Shown here: in pieces, positions 22,649-33,950 of the stretch
How positions within the stretch are numbered: position 1 is the first letter of the stretch
Layout of the letters: every line of letters begins with the position of its first letter
The notes under the pieces: model-generated
Told to the model about the DNA's origin: nothing
What the model saw: the letters and a program-made list of their open reading frames with translations, nothing else
Databases searched by the model: none
Translations under genes and position numbers: made by a program
Assembly (NCBI GenBank): GCA_905182985.1
Contig: CAJJDN010000048.1
Span: 79,543-143,542 of the forward strand
Length of the DNA stretch: 64,000 nucleotides
Source of the DNA: Paramecium sonneborni
Taxonomy: Eukaryota > Ciliophora > Oligohymenophorea > Peniculida > Parameciidae
Direction: 5' to 3'

Positions 22649-24027
22649 TCATTACCCCTCTTTTATTTTATTCTCTTATTTATTTTTCTTTTCCATCATT
22701 TTTTTCTTCTCTTTCTTTTCTCTTTTTATCTCTTTCTTTATATACTTCTCTTCTCTATAATCATCTATTATTCCTAACACCCTAGACTTCTTTTCCTCTT
22801 TCAACATTGTATCAAAATCTGCTTCCTCTATATCATCCTCTATCTCATCCTCTTCATCATTTAACCTTCTTCTCTCCTTCTTCCTGCACTAATAAACTTT
22901 AATAAATACCTTTATTACAATTTCTTCAATTCAGATACTACCTCTTTTGGATCTATCTCCATATCCACACTTTCAGAATCATTTATAAAAGAATCATTTA
23001 AATCATAATCATCATTTACTTAATTCTTTTACCTATTCTACTTCTAAATACTTAAATCCTTTATCTAAGGCTTAATTGAAAATGGTTTCGATTTTTAATT
23101 TTATAACTCTTTTATTTTATCCTTATTCACAGAAGTTGAACTTTTCTATTTACTCTAATTTTTCTATTCCTTCAACCTTTATTCCTCTTACTTCTATTTC
23201 TCCTTATTCTTATTCTTCTTCGTATTATGACTAGATTAATTTAATAATTCCATAAGCTTTTAATTTCCTATATCTAACCTATTCACTTGCTAAATATTAT
23301 TTTACCCTTTAACTTAAGGTTAAATTTTCTTTGCTTAATCTGTCTGATCTTTCTTTATAACTTCTTACTTCTGATCCTTCTTTATAATTTCTTACAGTTG
23401 ATCCTTTGTAATAGCCTCCTATTTATAATCTTTCCTTATTATCTCTTACTTTTCAATATTATTCTGAGGATTTTTCTTTTAAATTATTATGTCATTCAAA
23501 TTCTCTTTTATTTCATCTTCATCTTTTTAAATGACTTTCTCCTTATTTAATATAGGCTTATGTATTTTCAAAGGCTAATAAGAAGAGTCTTTTTCTTCTT
23601 TCTATTTTGTTATTTATTATATTGAAGTAGAATGATTCGGCTTAATTTACTTCTTTATTTTTTCATATTTGCTTATCTCTTATTATGAATGACGTTTATC
23701 ATCATCCTTTTACTTTACTACAAGCTCTTTTATTTACTTTTTCTATTCATCATTTTTCTTTATTATCACATTATTATTTTGTTTAGACCCATTATGATCT
23801 TTAATCTTCAATTCAGGAATACCTTAAGATGAACTCTTATTATTTGTATTAGATTTTGAGTTCTTATCATTTTTTGGTTTTTATTCGAGTATTGCCTGCA
23901 ATTTTAAAAAGTTTTTCTACTCATCTTCATTATTTGCCTTAACTGGATTATTTATTTTATTCTAAGTTTGTTAATTTATAGGAGTATAACCTTATGTTGT
24001 CTTACTAATTTTTTTGATCTCTATCAT
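22649..24027 (-). CDS. SPT2: SPT2-like chromatin protein
   Basis: ATG 24025-24027 (MIEIKKISKTTQGYTPINQQ), TGA 22649-22651. A long Lys/Gln/Asn-rich N-terminal part is followed by the SPT2 signature near the C-terminus: NDDYDLNDSFINDSESVDME, then an arginine-rich helix (KKLQQRKKERRR after a 26-nt intron), then EEADFDTMLKEEKKSRVLG and IIDDYREE. SPT2 binds histones H3-H4 and acts during transcription elongation in the nucleus. The acidic and basic patches fit a histone chaperone. It is divergent from YJU2 with only 15 bp between start codons. Confidence 0.85.
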
Positions 24028-24042
24028 TAATATTATTATTTA
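24028..24042. promoter_or_regulatory. 15-bp intergenic space between two start codons
   Basis: Only 15 bp (taatattattattta) separate the ATG of SPT2 (minus) and that of YJU2 (plus). Whatever promotes both genes must lie within these bases or inside the coding sequences. No motif is recognised. Confidence 0.7.
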
Positions 24043-24952
24043 ATGGCAGAAAGAAAAGTTTTAGTTAAATATTATCCACCTGATTTTGATCCAAAGCTAT
24101 TACCAAATAATCACCGTCCAAAAGGTAAATAGGATAATGTTCGAAATATGCTTCCAATGACTGTTAAATGTAATCATTGTGGTAATTATCTTTATATTGG
24201 AACTAAATTCAATATGAGAAAAGAGACTGTATGGACAGAAAACTATTTAGGAATTCTAATTCATAGATTCTACTTTAAATGCACGTAATCAATTTAAATT
24301 CTATATTAGTTATTGCTATGCTGAAATAACTTTTAAAACTGATCCCAGAAATCATGATTATATAGTTGAAGGTGGAGGAACTAGAAATTATGATCCATAT
24401 AGAGATGCAAAAGCAGCTGAAGAAGTTCTTAAGTAAATGAGAGCCAATGAAGAGTAAGGAGATTCTATGAAATTCTTAGAAAATAAAACACATGATTCGA
24501 AAAAAGAAATGGATATTCTAGATGCTATTGATGATACTCATTAACTTAATAAAAGATAAACTTAATTCACTCCTGATATGTTACTTAAACAACTCTTTTA
24601 TGATTTAGATGCTCTTGAATTATAAGAAGAATGGGAAAAATAAAAAGAGTATAAAGAATAGTTTAAAGTTAAGAGAGTGTCTGATGCTAATGATAATGAG
24701 TAATATTAACTATTTATAATTAGTGATAAAACTATGAAAAGTGTTACTTAACATCTCAAATAAGTTGGAGTCAAATCATAACCCAAATAAATCCAATAAT
24801 TGAACAAACCAAAATTTGTTAAGAAGTTGGTTTGCCTTGAATAAGATGGAGAAAAAATTGGTTTGATTAAAAATGAAGAAAAAGATGATATAACTATTAA
24901 ATAAGAAATTCAAAACAATATATCATTGGTTGATGATGACTATTAAGATTGA
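24043..24952 (+). CDS. YJU2: YJU2/CWC16 (CCDC94) splicing factor
   Basis: ATG 24043 starts [20 protein letters not shown], the hallmark N-terminus of CWC16-family proteins. It continues with [33 protein letters not shown] and the second half of a zinc site, [20 protein letters not shown] (CxxC...CxxC), then [19 protein letters not shown]. Introns of 25 nt (after the codon start AC of Cys-Thr) and 24 nt (near 24700) are inferred. TGA 24950-24952. The protein joins the Prp19-associated spliceosome before the first catalytic step, in the nucleus. The Gln/Lys-rich tail is not conserved. Confidence 0.95.
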
Positions 24953-25084
24953 TTAGATCATTGATTATTTGATTTTAAATCTTTATTTAATTTTTAAAAG
25001 ATAGCTTTGAGAATTATTTTAATTAATTTGAAACTATATTTACTCTAAAAATTGAAGGTTAATTTTTAATATTATAAAAAATAT

Positions 25085-25508
25085 AATCGTGGAGAATAAT
25101 CTTAAAAATCTACAATATTACAAGTTCATATAGGTCTTTTAGTAAAAATAATAGAAATCCTTCAAAAGATAAAATTCAAAATTGATCTCTATGGCTTTAT
25201 TATTGGAATAAATTGTCAAAAAACGTATGCTAAATTTTTCAATATATATCCATTTATAGTGAATAATCGAGAACTAACACAAATTCTTATAGTTCAATAC
25301 ACAGTATCAAAAGGATTGAAAGAATAAATGTCCTATTTGATTTGGATTCATATATTAGAAGAATGCCTAAATTAAAAAAAGTTCATATTGTTACTAAGTA
25401 GAGGTTGGATTAATGATTTAAGATTTAAATAGATTGACTTAAAAGATTGGGAATCACTTTGAAAGAATGTTGATTTAAGACTTTGAGAAAGATTTTGAAG
25501 AATTTTGA
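25085..25508 (+). CDS. Hypothetical gene, 5' part unresolved
   Basis: The 3' half is convincing: IHSIKRIERINVLFDLDSYI, then RRMPKLKKVHIVTK, a 35-nt intron (GTAGAGG...AATAG), then LTQKIGNHFERMLIQDFEKD ending FEEF at TGA 25506-25508. Upstream the same frame reads RNPSKDKIQN, a TGA, then LWLYYWNKLSKN, so an intron or sequence error is missing from my model. The start coordinate is approximate. No family recognised. Confidence 0.38.
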
Positions 25509-25583
25509 TTAAAAGTTTATGTAATTATAATCAGTCGAAAACAAGGTTGATGCCAAAATGCATTTTCCTTGTCATCATTGGTT

Positions 25584-25796
25584 TCAATCAAGAGAATTAA
25601 GAAATTCTTCTAAGTCTTTTGTATTATCAACAAGGCTATCCATTTCTAAGAAATTCTTAATCATTGGATTTTGAGCTTCTGCTCTAAGAGTTTCAATAAA
25701 ACTAAGATCTTCATCCACAGAACAATCTGATCTAGTGTTCTCTACTCTTTGAAGTATAGGTTAAGATATGGTGATTGGTTTATGAACTCTTTACAT
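25584..25796 (-). CDS. Small acidic hypothetical protein (70 aa)
   Basis: ATG 25794-25796 (MQRVHKPITISQPILQRVEN), TGA 25584-25586, no intron. The sequence continues TRSDCSVDEDLSFIETLRAE and LVDNTKDLEEFLNSLD, an acidic, probably helical protein. Too short to place in a family, but reading frame, start and composition are gene-like. Convergent with the gene ending at 25508. Confidence 0.6.
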
Positions 25797-26066
25797 TAAT
25801 AATAAATTAATAATCCTGAGTTATAAAGTAAGTGATGCATTTATCCATTGAAATATTATAATTTTTAATTTATCATACCAACATTGTTTAGAATACTATT
25901 TTATTTAATCTTTAGATTTAAAAGTTCCCTCAAAAAGTTGAAAGGTATATGTTTTAATTATAAATACTGAATCTAAAATTAGAATGCAATTAATAATAAA
26001 TTAGAAATCCTTTTAAATAATGAATGATTTTTTAATATGTTTTTCTAATAATATTCATTCCTGTAT

Positions 26067-26980
26067 TCATTCCTTCACTCTCCTTTCAATTTCCATTAAG
26101 ACTTCTTCTTCAGTAGCTCCATCTTTTAAGAAATCATGTTCTAATAGCTAATCTAATGATATCCTTTTATTAGGATCACTTTCTAACATAGACATTATCA
26201 AATTCTTAAATTCTTTAGGAAATTGTTGCTATCGGAAGCTTTCACATTTACTCCAAAATACATCAAATTATTTATTAAATATTAATCCCCACCAACCATC
26301 TCTTGAATTAGGATCATTTGTTTAAAATGGAGGGAATCCCATAGCAATTATAAACAAAACAACACCTAAAGCAAATATATCACATTTAAAAAAATTCAAT
26401 GTCTAATTAATGTATAATTCAGGTGCAGTATAACCTGGAGTTCCTCCTGCAGGTCTTAAATTTTAATTTGACAATCTTGCAAATCCGAAATCACACAGTT
26501 TTAAATTATAATCAGCAGCAATCAAAATATTCTCTGGTTTTATGTCACAATGAGCTATACCAGCTTTATGAAGAGTTCCTAAGACTTTTATTAGATAACC
26601 AGCCAAAGTCTTTGCTAATGGAAATGCAAAAGGTCCCTTTTTTAAGATCTTTAAAAATGTGTCATTTGGCATATATTCCAAAAGAACACAAGTATAATCT
26701 TCACTATGTCCCTTCAATAAAACTGTTCCAGGATTATCAATGCGTTTAAGTATTTATATTTCGTTCGCTAAATAAAATGTAAAAAAACCTAGAGATTTAT
26801 GATATGATCTTATGACAAATTAGTTAAGACTTTCAAAGCAAACATTTCTCCTGTCTTTTTATGCATTGCTAAATAAACTCTTGCATCATGTCCTTAACCT
26901 AAAGGAGGATTTAAGTTAACCGCAAAGCATTTTTAAAAATCTTGCTAAGTAAAAACAAAAACTTTGTTTCCCATTTACAT
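26067..26980 (-). CDS. Protein kinase, AGC-like
   Basis: Starts [16 protein letters not shown] (ATG 26978-26980, or 26974), ends MEIERRVKE at TGA 26067-26069. It has a glycine-rich loop ([12 protein letters not shown]), the ATP lysine (MFALKVL), [20 protein letters not shown], the catalytic loop [12 protein letters not shown] (His-Cys-Asp in place of His-Arg-Asp), [18 protein letters not shown] and [15 protein letters not shown]. The NEI.IL..I.NP..V.L.G.. pattern is typical of AGC/PKG-like ciliate kinases. No cyclic-nucleotide domain is present. The join near nt 26780-26850 is not in frame in my model (possible short intron or indel). Confidence 0.82.
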
Positions 26981-27093
26981 TTGTTATTATCAAAATTATA
27001 TCTAATTAATGGATTATCAAAGATAATTTAATAAAATTTCCACTAATACTTTAATAAAGAAAATTAAATTAAAATGAAAATTCATTCAAATAC

Positions 27094-28971
27094 TCAACAT
27101 CTTTCAAAATACTTATACAAATGTTCCAATCGTACAATGACTTGAACTTCATTTTTTATTACAGAAACATTATATTTTTTAAAAAAAGGCATTACAAAAT
27201 CTCGTATGAATTTAATGTTGTAAGATAGTAAAGACAATTATTCTGCTATCTAAATTGCTAAGCTAACATCATTTTCTATAACTTCGAAAAGAATTTCTTA
27301 TTAATCTTAACAAATTATTCTTATAGAAGATTCCTATTATCTTTCCATTAATAAAACTCCCTCTGGTTATTCTCCTTACATTATTTATACAATAAACATA
27401 TTGAATATCATTGGTATCATATTTATTAGACAAAGTTAAGTGTCATTCTATACTAGTAGTTATTATTAATCTTATAATAATCCAACAAATGAAATATTTT
27501 TATAAAATTCACATGTTTCCTTATGATGTTTCTTTTATAAAATGTTAAATAATTCTAATTAAGCATTCAAAGATATCTTGAATTGTTTTGTTGATTAATT
27601 TTAAATTTACAATTTTTCTTCTATTATTTATGGTTCTTAATCAGATATTTGGTTTTTTTTACTTTGATTTTTGCTAACTGATTCATTCAAAGTTTAATTC
27701 TCAATAGGATTCTCTTATTTTTGACTCTTATCATTTAGAATATTACTTTCTTCTTAAATTTTTTATGATTAAGTATTTATTACTTAATCTTAATAATTTT
27801 AAGTAAATTATGCTGAAGTTTTTCTTGCGAATTATTATATTAAAGTTTAAGTTTTTGGATCAATTCTAACTTTTTCTTTTTAATATTATTATTGGCTTTA
27901 AATTGATTACCTAAATGTAAAGCTATTCCTTTTCTACTCCTCTTAAGATTTTGGTTAAATTAACATTGTCTACACTAGTTTAACTGTTTATTATGGGGAT
28001 AACTCTTATTTTAGTTTTTCAGAGATTTCAGTACTTATCTCATCCTCATTTAAAAACCTTACAATTTTTTTATTTGGATGAACATTTGGATCAATATCTT
28101 TCGGTTATAATTTAATACTCAAATAAACATAATATCCTCCATCTTCAACCCTTAGACATAGATAGCAATCTTAATAAGCTAAGGTTATTTTCTTTTTTAA
28201 TGTATCACATTCAACTAATCTGTCATTTATAAATAAACAAAATTCTCTCTTACACTTAACTGAACTAAGTTTAGTAAATATTATATGAGATTCATATTTA
28301 TACACATCGGAATCAAATTATTTCTCTTAAATGCATGATTAATTAATTTTCATTATAGTGGATATTGTTTCAAGTCTATTGAAAGATGAAAATTCACATT
28401 TATTCTCATAAAACAATTTAAACTAAATTTAGGAATGATGAAGACTTAAATTCTATATCAACTATAATATAGATTTTTTCTCTTCTGATTTATTTAATGC
28501 TTCCCTCCTTTTTTCTAAGTTATAAAATAATGATGCAATTTAAATTTCTGTACCATCAGAACATCCTATAGGACACATACTCAACAATTTCTAACTGTTA
28601 AATGTACCTTTATATCCAACTTATTAATCTCTTCTTTTAGAAATTACAGTCATTTCTGAGACAAAAGATATTGAAGCTAAGGCCTCTCCTCTAAAACCAA
28701 AAGAAAATAATTGAGACAAATCTTCTGCAACTCTAATCTTACTTGTTGCATATCTTTCACATAATAATTCATAATCTTCCTTCATAATTCCATCTCCATT
28801 ATCAATTATTCTAATTAAGTCTAATCCTGCATTATTCAAATATATAGTAATGTTTTATGCATGAGCATCGATTGAATTTTCTACCATTTCTTTTATAACT
28901 GAAAATGGTCTTTAAACTACTTCACCAGCAGCTATTTTATTAATAACTTCTTATGGTAATTTTTTAATCAT
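27094..28971 (-). CDS. MLH1: MLH1 DNA mismatch-repair protein
   Basis: ATG 28969-28971 (MIKKLPQEVINKIAAGEVVQ) to TGA 27094-27096. The GHKL ATPase motifs are all visible: EMVENSIDAHAQN (catalytic Glu and Asn), IIDNGDGIMKED, CERYATSKI and FSFGFRGEALASISFVSEM. The last residues, YKYFERC, reproduce the C-terminal FERC motif that is specific for MLH1. The middle linker is Ser/Gln-rich. MLH1 acts in the nucleus as a heterodimer with a PMS-type partner after MutS recognises a mismatch, and in meiotic crossing-over. Internal introns were not all placed. Confidence 0.93.
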
Positions 28972-29269
28972 TGTATTATTTTTAAATGAATCATTCTACT
29001 TTTTATGCTTTGATTCACTCTAATAAATATTTCATTAACACATTCAACTATTAGTAGAAATTGTTTATTTTAAATAATTAGATTCAATTAAGGATTAAAA
29101 GTATTCTAAGCTACGAATTATATGATAATCAAATTTAATAATATTTCGAATTAAATAGAATAGTAATTGTTAGTATAAACAATAAGGAATAATAAGTATC
29201 ATTTTAATTATTCCTAGGAAATGATAATTTATTAAAATAGTTTTACCAAAGAATTTTAATTAAATCATT
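28972..29269. other. Intergenic region upstream of MLH1
   Basis: Roughly 300 bp of AT-rich DNA with no convincing frame; the MLH1 promoter should be here. Nothing recognisable. Confidence 0.5.
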
Positions 29270-29617
29270 ATGTTCAATTCATCATTATCATAGAGGTTTC
29301 TTTTAGAAAAATTTAATACTCTTTAAATACTAAGATTTTAAATTGGACCATAGAAATTCTATGTTAGATTATTTAGAAATAGAACAATAAATTTGAATAA
29401 GATTTTACTTAAATTTTCTTATTAAAGAACGATTTAGAATTAAAAGGAAGCATTTTAATTATGTATAAGAAACGACTATTGTAAACACATAGTTGTGTAA
29501 TGTAACTTGTTTAATTAAAATTTTATATTGTAAATTGAGTTTTATACTCGATTAAAATAATAAGTTTAAGGATTGGATTATAGAAAGATATAAGTTAAAA
29601 CTCAGCAAAGTTTTTGA
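29270..29617 (+). CDS. Possible 115-aa ORF, weak
   Basis: ATG 29270 (MFNSSLSQRFLLEKFNTLQI) to TGA 29615-29617, rich in Gln and basic residues (RTIQNQKEAFQLCIRND). It overlaps the end of the kinase gene on the other strand by 16 bp. An open run of this length is expected by chance fairly often with only one stop codon in AT-rich DNA, so I rate it low. Confidence 0.3.
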
Positions 29618-30698
29618 GTATTAACCCTCTATTTTGAGACTGGCTCTGTTTCTACATTTTTTTATCCAAATGCACATTTCCCTAAAGGAGTATTTAAAGG
29701 AGATGCTCCTGGTGATCCAAAAGGTGAACCATAAGCAGTCCTTAATGGTGAACCTAATGGAGAGCCCATTTAAGGTGTTTTTTAAGGTGATCCTAATTTG
29801 TCTTTGAATCCAGAAAGACTTCTACAAGTGTTAATTGTAAGCCCGTTATTTCTCGAAAACTTTTTGACCCATGAACTGGATAATACTTCTTATGTCGAAG
29901 GTCTTTTATAAGTTTCTACTTCCAACATTTGTTTAATCAATTATTTGCATTCTTCACTTATACCATGTTTGATAATTATTTTTCCATTTTTCGGAAGATC
30001 ATTATGGAGCATTTCCTTAAAACGATTTAAAATCAAGAAAATACATATAATACTATTCCTAAACTCCAAATATCTAATTTTTCATTTTAAAACCCATTTT
30101 TGGTAACTTCTGGTGGCATATATTCTAATGTACCACAAATTTAAGGAGAGGCATAGCCCATTTAAAGTGATGTGCTCCATGTAAAATCCGCTAATTTTAT
30201 TTAGTCTTCTTTAGTTAATAGTAGGTTTGATAACTAAAATACAAAAATATGTTACTTTTATATCCCTATGAAGAACATTCTTTTAATGTAGATATTGTAC
30301 AGCTTATACAATTTGAACAAAATATTTTTGAGCTTTTTCCTCTCTTAATGGCCCACTTAATTAGATATTTGTAAATAAACACCCTCCATTACAATATTCA
30401 AGTAACATATATAAGTAATTTTTATCTTCAAAAGCGTCAACCATCGAAACAATGTTTGGATGCTATAATTTTGATTAGATGTTTATTTCATTTCTTAAGT
30501 TTATTATGTCTGTTTGACTGAGAGATTTCTTGCTTATCTTAAATTATTTATTTGTTTTCTTACAATTTTAGCAGCAAACTGATTAACAGAATTTATATCC
30601 TATGCCAATAATACTACACCATAAGCTCCTTTTCCTAATACCTTATCAAATATGATATAAGTCGATTTTGTACCCTTTACTTAAAATTATTAACTCAT
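29602..30698 (-). CDS. Ser/Thr kinase with SP/TP-rich tail
   Basis: ATG 30696-30698 (MSQQFQVKGTKSTYIIFDK). The kinase core is complete: VLGKGAYGVVLLAQD, AAKII (ATP lysine), LRNEINIQSKLQHPNIVSMV, HRDIKLSNLLL, LADFTWS (DFT instead of DFG), CGTLEYMPPEV and DIWSLGIVLY. Introns of 26, 22 and 29 nt are inferred. CGTLEYMPPE resembles the Aurora/PLK4 branch, but the family is not certain. The tail reads KLGSPQKTPQMGSPLGSP then FGSPGASPLNTPLG, a cluster of Ser/Thr-Pro sites for proline-directed kinases. TGA 29602-29604. Confidence 0.88.
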
Positions 30699-30951
30699 AT
30701 TAATGAAATTTATCTTTTACATTTTACTTTAGAATAAAAGCAAATAAAACTGTGCGTTTTTCCTTAAATTGTTAGATTAATATTTTGATATCAATAAATA
30801 AATCCTTACTTGTAACTTTGAATTTTGTACTTGACTAGTTCTTGAGTTTTGACCTTAATAACACTAACAGTTAAATCTTTCATTCATATCTTAATTAAGA
30901 TATAACTTATCTATTTTTTAATAATAAGTTTGAAATTTTATATAATATATA

Positions 30952-31730
30952 TCAAATTAAGCTTTATTATGTTATCAAAAAAATTGCATAAACCATCTTT
31001 TTGAACAATCCGTTTGAAGGCTATGTCAAGTTTGTTTGATATTTAATCTTTAAAAAATGTTATTAATTTATTAAATTTTATTATCTTTCATTCTGAAGAT
31101 CATTATTCTGTTTCCATTATTTTAAAATCTTCCTTTTATTTTTAAATGATTTATAGATACTACTATTTTCTGCTAAAAAAATTTATTCTCTATTTAGATT
31201 ATATAGAGCATATAGGCTAATATTTCATGTATGGATTTCTTTACTAGAATTTAGAATTTACAATTTATTATCCTAAATTCTAGACTAATAGTAATTTAGA
31301 TTATTAACATAGAAAAGAAATAATTCTAGACCTAGCAGTAAATTCAAATTAAATTTTTTAGTTTTACTTTTCAATTTCATGTTAATTGTATTTCTTAATC
31401 TTGTTATTAAGCAGATCAACTAATTTTTTCTCTCTAAAGATTTTCTATTCCTAAGGAATTTCTTAATATTAAACTATTCAATTCTTTTAGTTGACCTGCA
31501 TTTAGATATTGTATTTTCTAATGTCTAAATATTATTATAATTTCTTTATCTTATGTTCATGTGTTTTTGTTAATATCTTTGTAATTCTTTGATTAATACT
31601 CTTAATATTATAAACTAAATAATTTATAATAAATATGTTTTTAATTGAGATTTGATTATTTTTCTATGTATATGAAAATAAAAACGCTAAAAATAAGCAT
31701 ATTTACAGCCACAAATGAATTAGAAAGTTA
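30952..31730 (-). CDS. Basic coiled-coil hypothetical gene, 5' end unclear
   Basis: Reads EHKIKKLQQYLDIRKYNIQM, a 22-nt intron, FNIKKFLRNRKSLERKNQLI, then MKLKSKTKKFNLNLLLGLEL. After a further removed stretch (45 nt or two short introns) comes LYALYNLNREQIFLAENSS, then FKNKRKILKQWKQNNDLQNE, and the gene ends LITQQSLI at TGA 30952-30954. The Lys/Asn/Gln-rich helical text is gene-like but the start and one junction with an in-frame TGA are not solved. Family unknown. Confidence 0.42.
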
Positions 31731-31757
31731 TTAAAAATAATAAAACTTATTTCTATA

Positions 31758-32250
31758 TCACAATATGTTATCTGAATAAATTTTTTTTGAAATTATTTTA
31801 TAGATATTTAAACAACTAACTTTGATCAAAATTAGATTGCTTTTAATTAAAAAATTAATTTGAATTTCTTTATAAATCATTATTGATACTATCTTATCGA
31901 TCAATTTTATAGTTAATTCTTCAACTTCTTGAATTAAAAATAACATTTCTTAAGTGCTCTAATAATAAAAATTTATTGAATGAGATTATTTTTTATAATA
32001 TTTCGACTAATTAATTAAAATATATCACTCTTTAAACTTTTTATCAAAATGAAAGTCTATAATAAGATCTAAAACTTGGATAACAAATCCATCCAATTCG
32101 ATTAATCTAAATCAAAGTTTGATAAGATGAATCAGAAATTTTTTTTTAACTTGATTGTAATTTTTATTATAAAAAGATCAAACTATTTAGAGCTAAAATA
32201 TTGTAATTATAATGATATATTGAATAAATTATAATTGAACTTTTTGATAT
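31758..32250 (-). other. Possible small gene remnants
   Basis: A minus-strand frame from about 31946 to TGA 31758 encodes MLFLIQEVEELTIKLIDKIV and a basic continuation. Further up, VIQVLDLIIDFHFDKKFKE ends in a TGA near 32032 and looks like a genuine C-terminus. I cannot assemble these into one gene; they may be two tiny genes or degraded copies. Confidence 0.3.
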
Positions 32251-32261
32251 TTTCTAAATAA

Positions 32262-33939
32262 TCAGTTATTTTAATCTTCATTTTGGTAATTTTTAAGAAG
32301 ATTTAAAATGTAAACTTTTAAGCTGTTTGGTGATCTTTGCAGATATCTTTCAATATCTTCAGGTTCAGTAATTTCACTTAATCCCAAATAAAATTTCATT
32401 GGAAAAAAAAATAAATTAACTGAATGTTTGTCATTTAAATATAATTGAATATTTTAGGCTATTATAATTCTTAAATTTATTTCTGATGCAAATTTTTTTG
32501 TAAGATCATTTTTTTGAAGATCCTGATCTAATTATTCTATTTGATTTTCTAATGTGGCTTCAAGTTACCTTGCAAGAATCTTATTATAAATATTCTTTAT
32601 GCCTTAATAGGTTATTTTCAATTTTTCAAGTTCTTTTAATATATGCTGTAATTCTTATTTAAACAAAATGTTGCTTTGTTATTTTATATTTTAAATTTAT
32701 AAATTTAATATTTCCTCAGTCTTATTATATAAATATCTATCCAAATTTAAAGATTCTGTTTTATTAGTCAAGGAAGAAATTTATCTTCTTAAGCTAATTA
32801 AAAATGAGATTTAATAAAGCTTAAAATGAATATTTTAGCAAAATTCAATATTTTCTGGTTTAAGATTTTCCTTATGGTGTATTTAGAGTTCATAAATTTT
32901 ATTAAATAGTCTTACACTCTTTTAATAAGAATATCTCAAAATTTTAATTTTTATATTTTCTTCTTCTTTTTTTTTTTCTAGAAAGATTCTTCTATTTGAA
33001 TGCAAAAGCATCTCTTAACTTTTTTCTAAATTATCCAAAGATTTTGATTATAAATTTTTAAGTAATTTTTTTTTTGGTGGGTCTCTTTTTTCACTTCTTG
33101 ATTGAATATTAATGCTAGCAAATTGTGAATTATTTTCATAAAATCTTAATATTTCAACTAATTTTGCTTTATATTTTGGTTATAATCTAAAATATGATTT
33201 TAATATAATACTCCATCAAAAAAAGAATCACTGCAGAATAAGATGATATTCTTGATTCAGCATCAAATATTAAAAGTAATTACAATATTGCTGAAATGTT
33301 AGGGTCTACTAAATTATCATATAAATCTTCAAATGTATTTGTTTGCATACAATTATTTATGAAAATTTTATATTGACTATATTAATGTGGATATATAAAC
33401 GAAGATTTCTACTTTTTAAATACTACTTCATAGATTATCATTCCTATTAGCCAAATATCACAACTAATTTATACTTTATCCTCAAATATTGTTTCAGGAG
33501 CTAATATTATAACTTCATCCGTATTTAATAAATTATGACTATATCCATATCTATAAATTTTTATTTATGATTTCTCATTAATTTCTATATTTGATGTAGA
33601 TAAACATCTTCCTAATAAATTTATTTTATGTAATTCGTAACAAGCTTCTATTAATTGGAATAGAATATATAAATAATCAAACTCTTATTTTTTTTCTACT
33701 TTATTAAGTAATTACTATTTTTCATAATTTAATGTAATTGTGCTTTGTTTAAAGTCAACAGAAACTAATTAAGCTAAAGCAGTTTTTTTTATTCGAGATG
33801 CATCGAAATCCCATTCAAATGCATCTTTACAATCAATATTCTATTGGATATCATACTGTAAATGTGACTCATTATTAGACAACTTTATTAATATTGTATT
33901 TTTTATCTATGATGGAAGTTTGGCTAAGACTTAAGTCAT
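32262..33939 (-). CDS. Pseudokinase with C-terminal coiled coil
   Basis: ATG 33937-33939 (MTQVLAKLPSQIKNTILIKL), TGA 32262-32264, with a 25-nt intron near 33215. The first ~250 residues follow the kinase fold: FDYLYILFQLIEACYELHKI (helix E), but LLGRCLSTSNIE has no HRD, RYGYSHN stands for DFG, and only APETIF and DIWLIGMIIYEVVF remain. It should therefore not phosphorylate. The rest (~300 residues) is Lys/Glu/Gln-rich coiled coil (for example ILKELEKLKITYQGIKN) ending LKVYILNLLKNYQNEDQNN. Probably a scaffold. Its start is 56 bp from the divergent inverted-repeat gene. Confidence 0.82.
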
Positions 33940-33950
33940 TAATTTTATTC

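Noticed and set aside
26423..26749. Plus-strand ORF of about 108 codons
   Set aside because: Antisense to the conserved core ([13 protein letters not shown]) of the AGC-like kinase.
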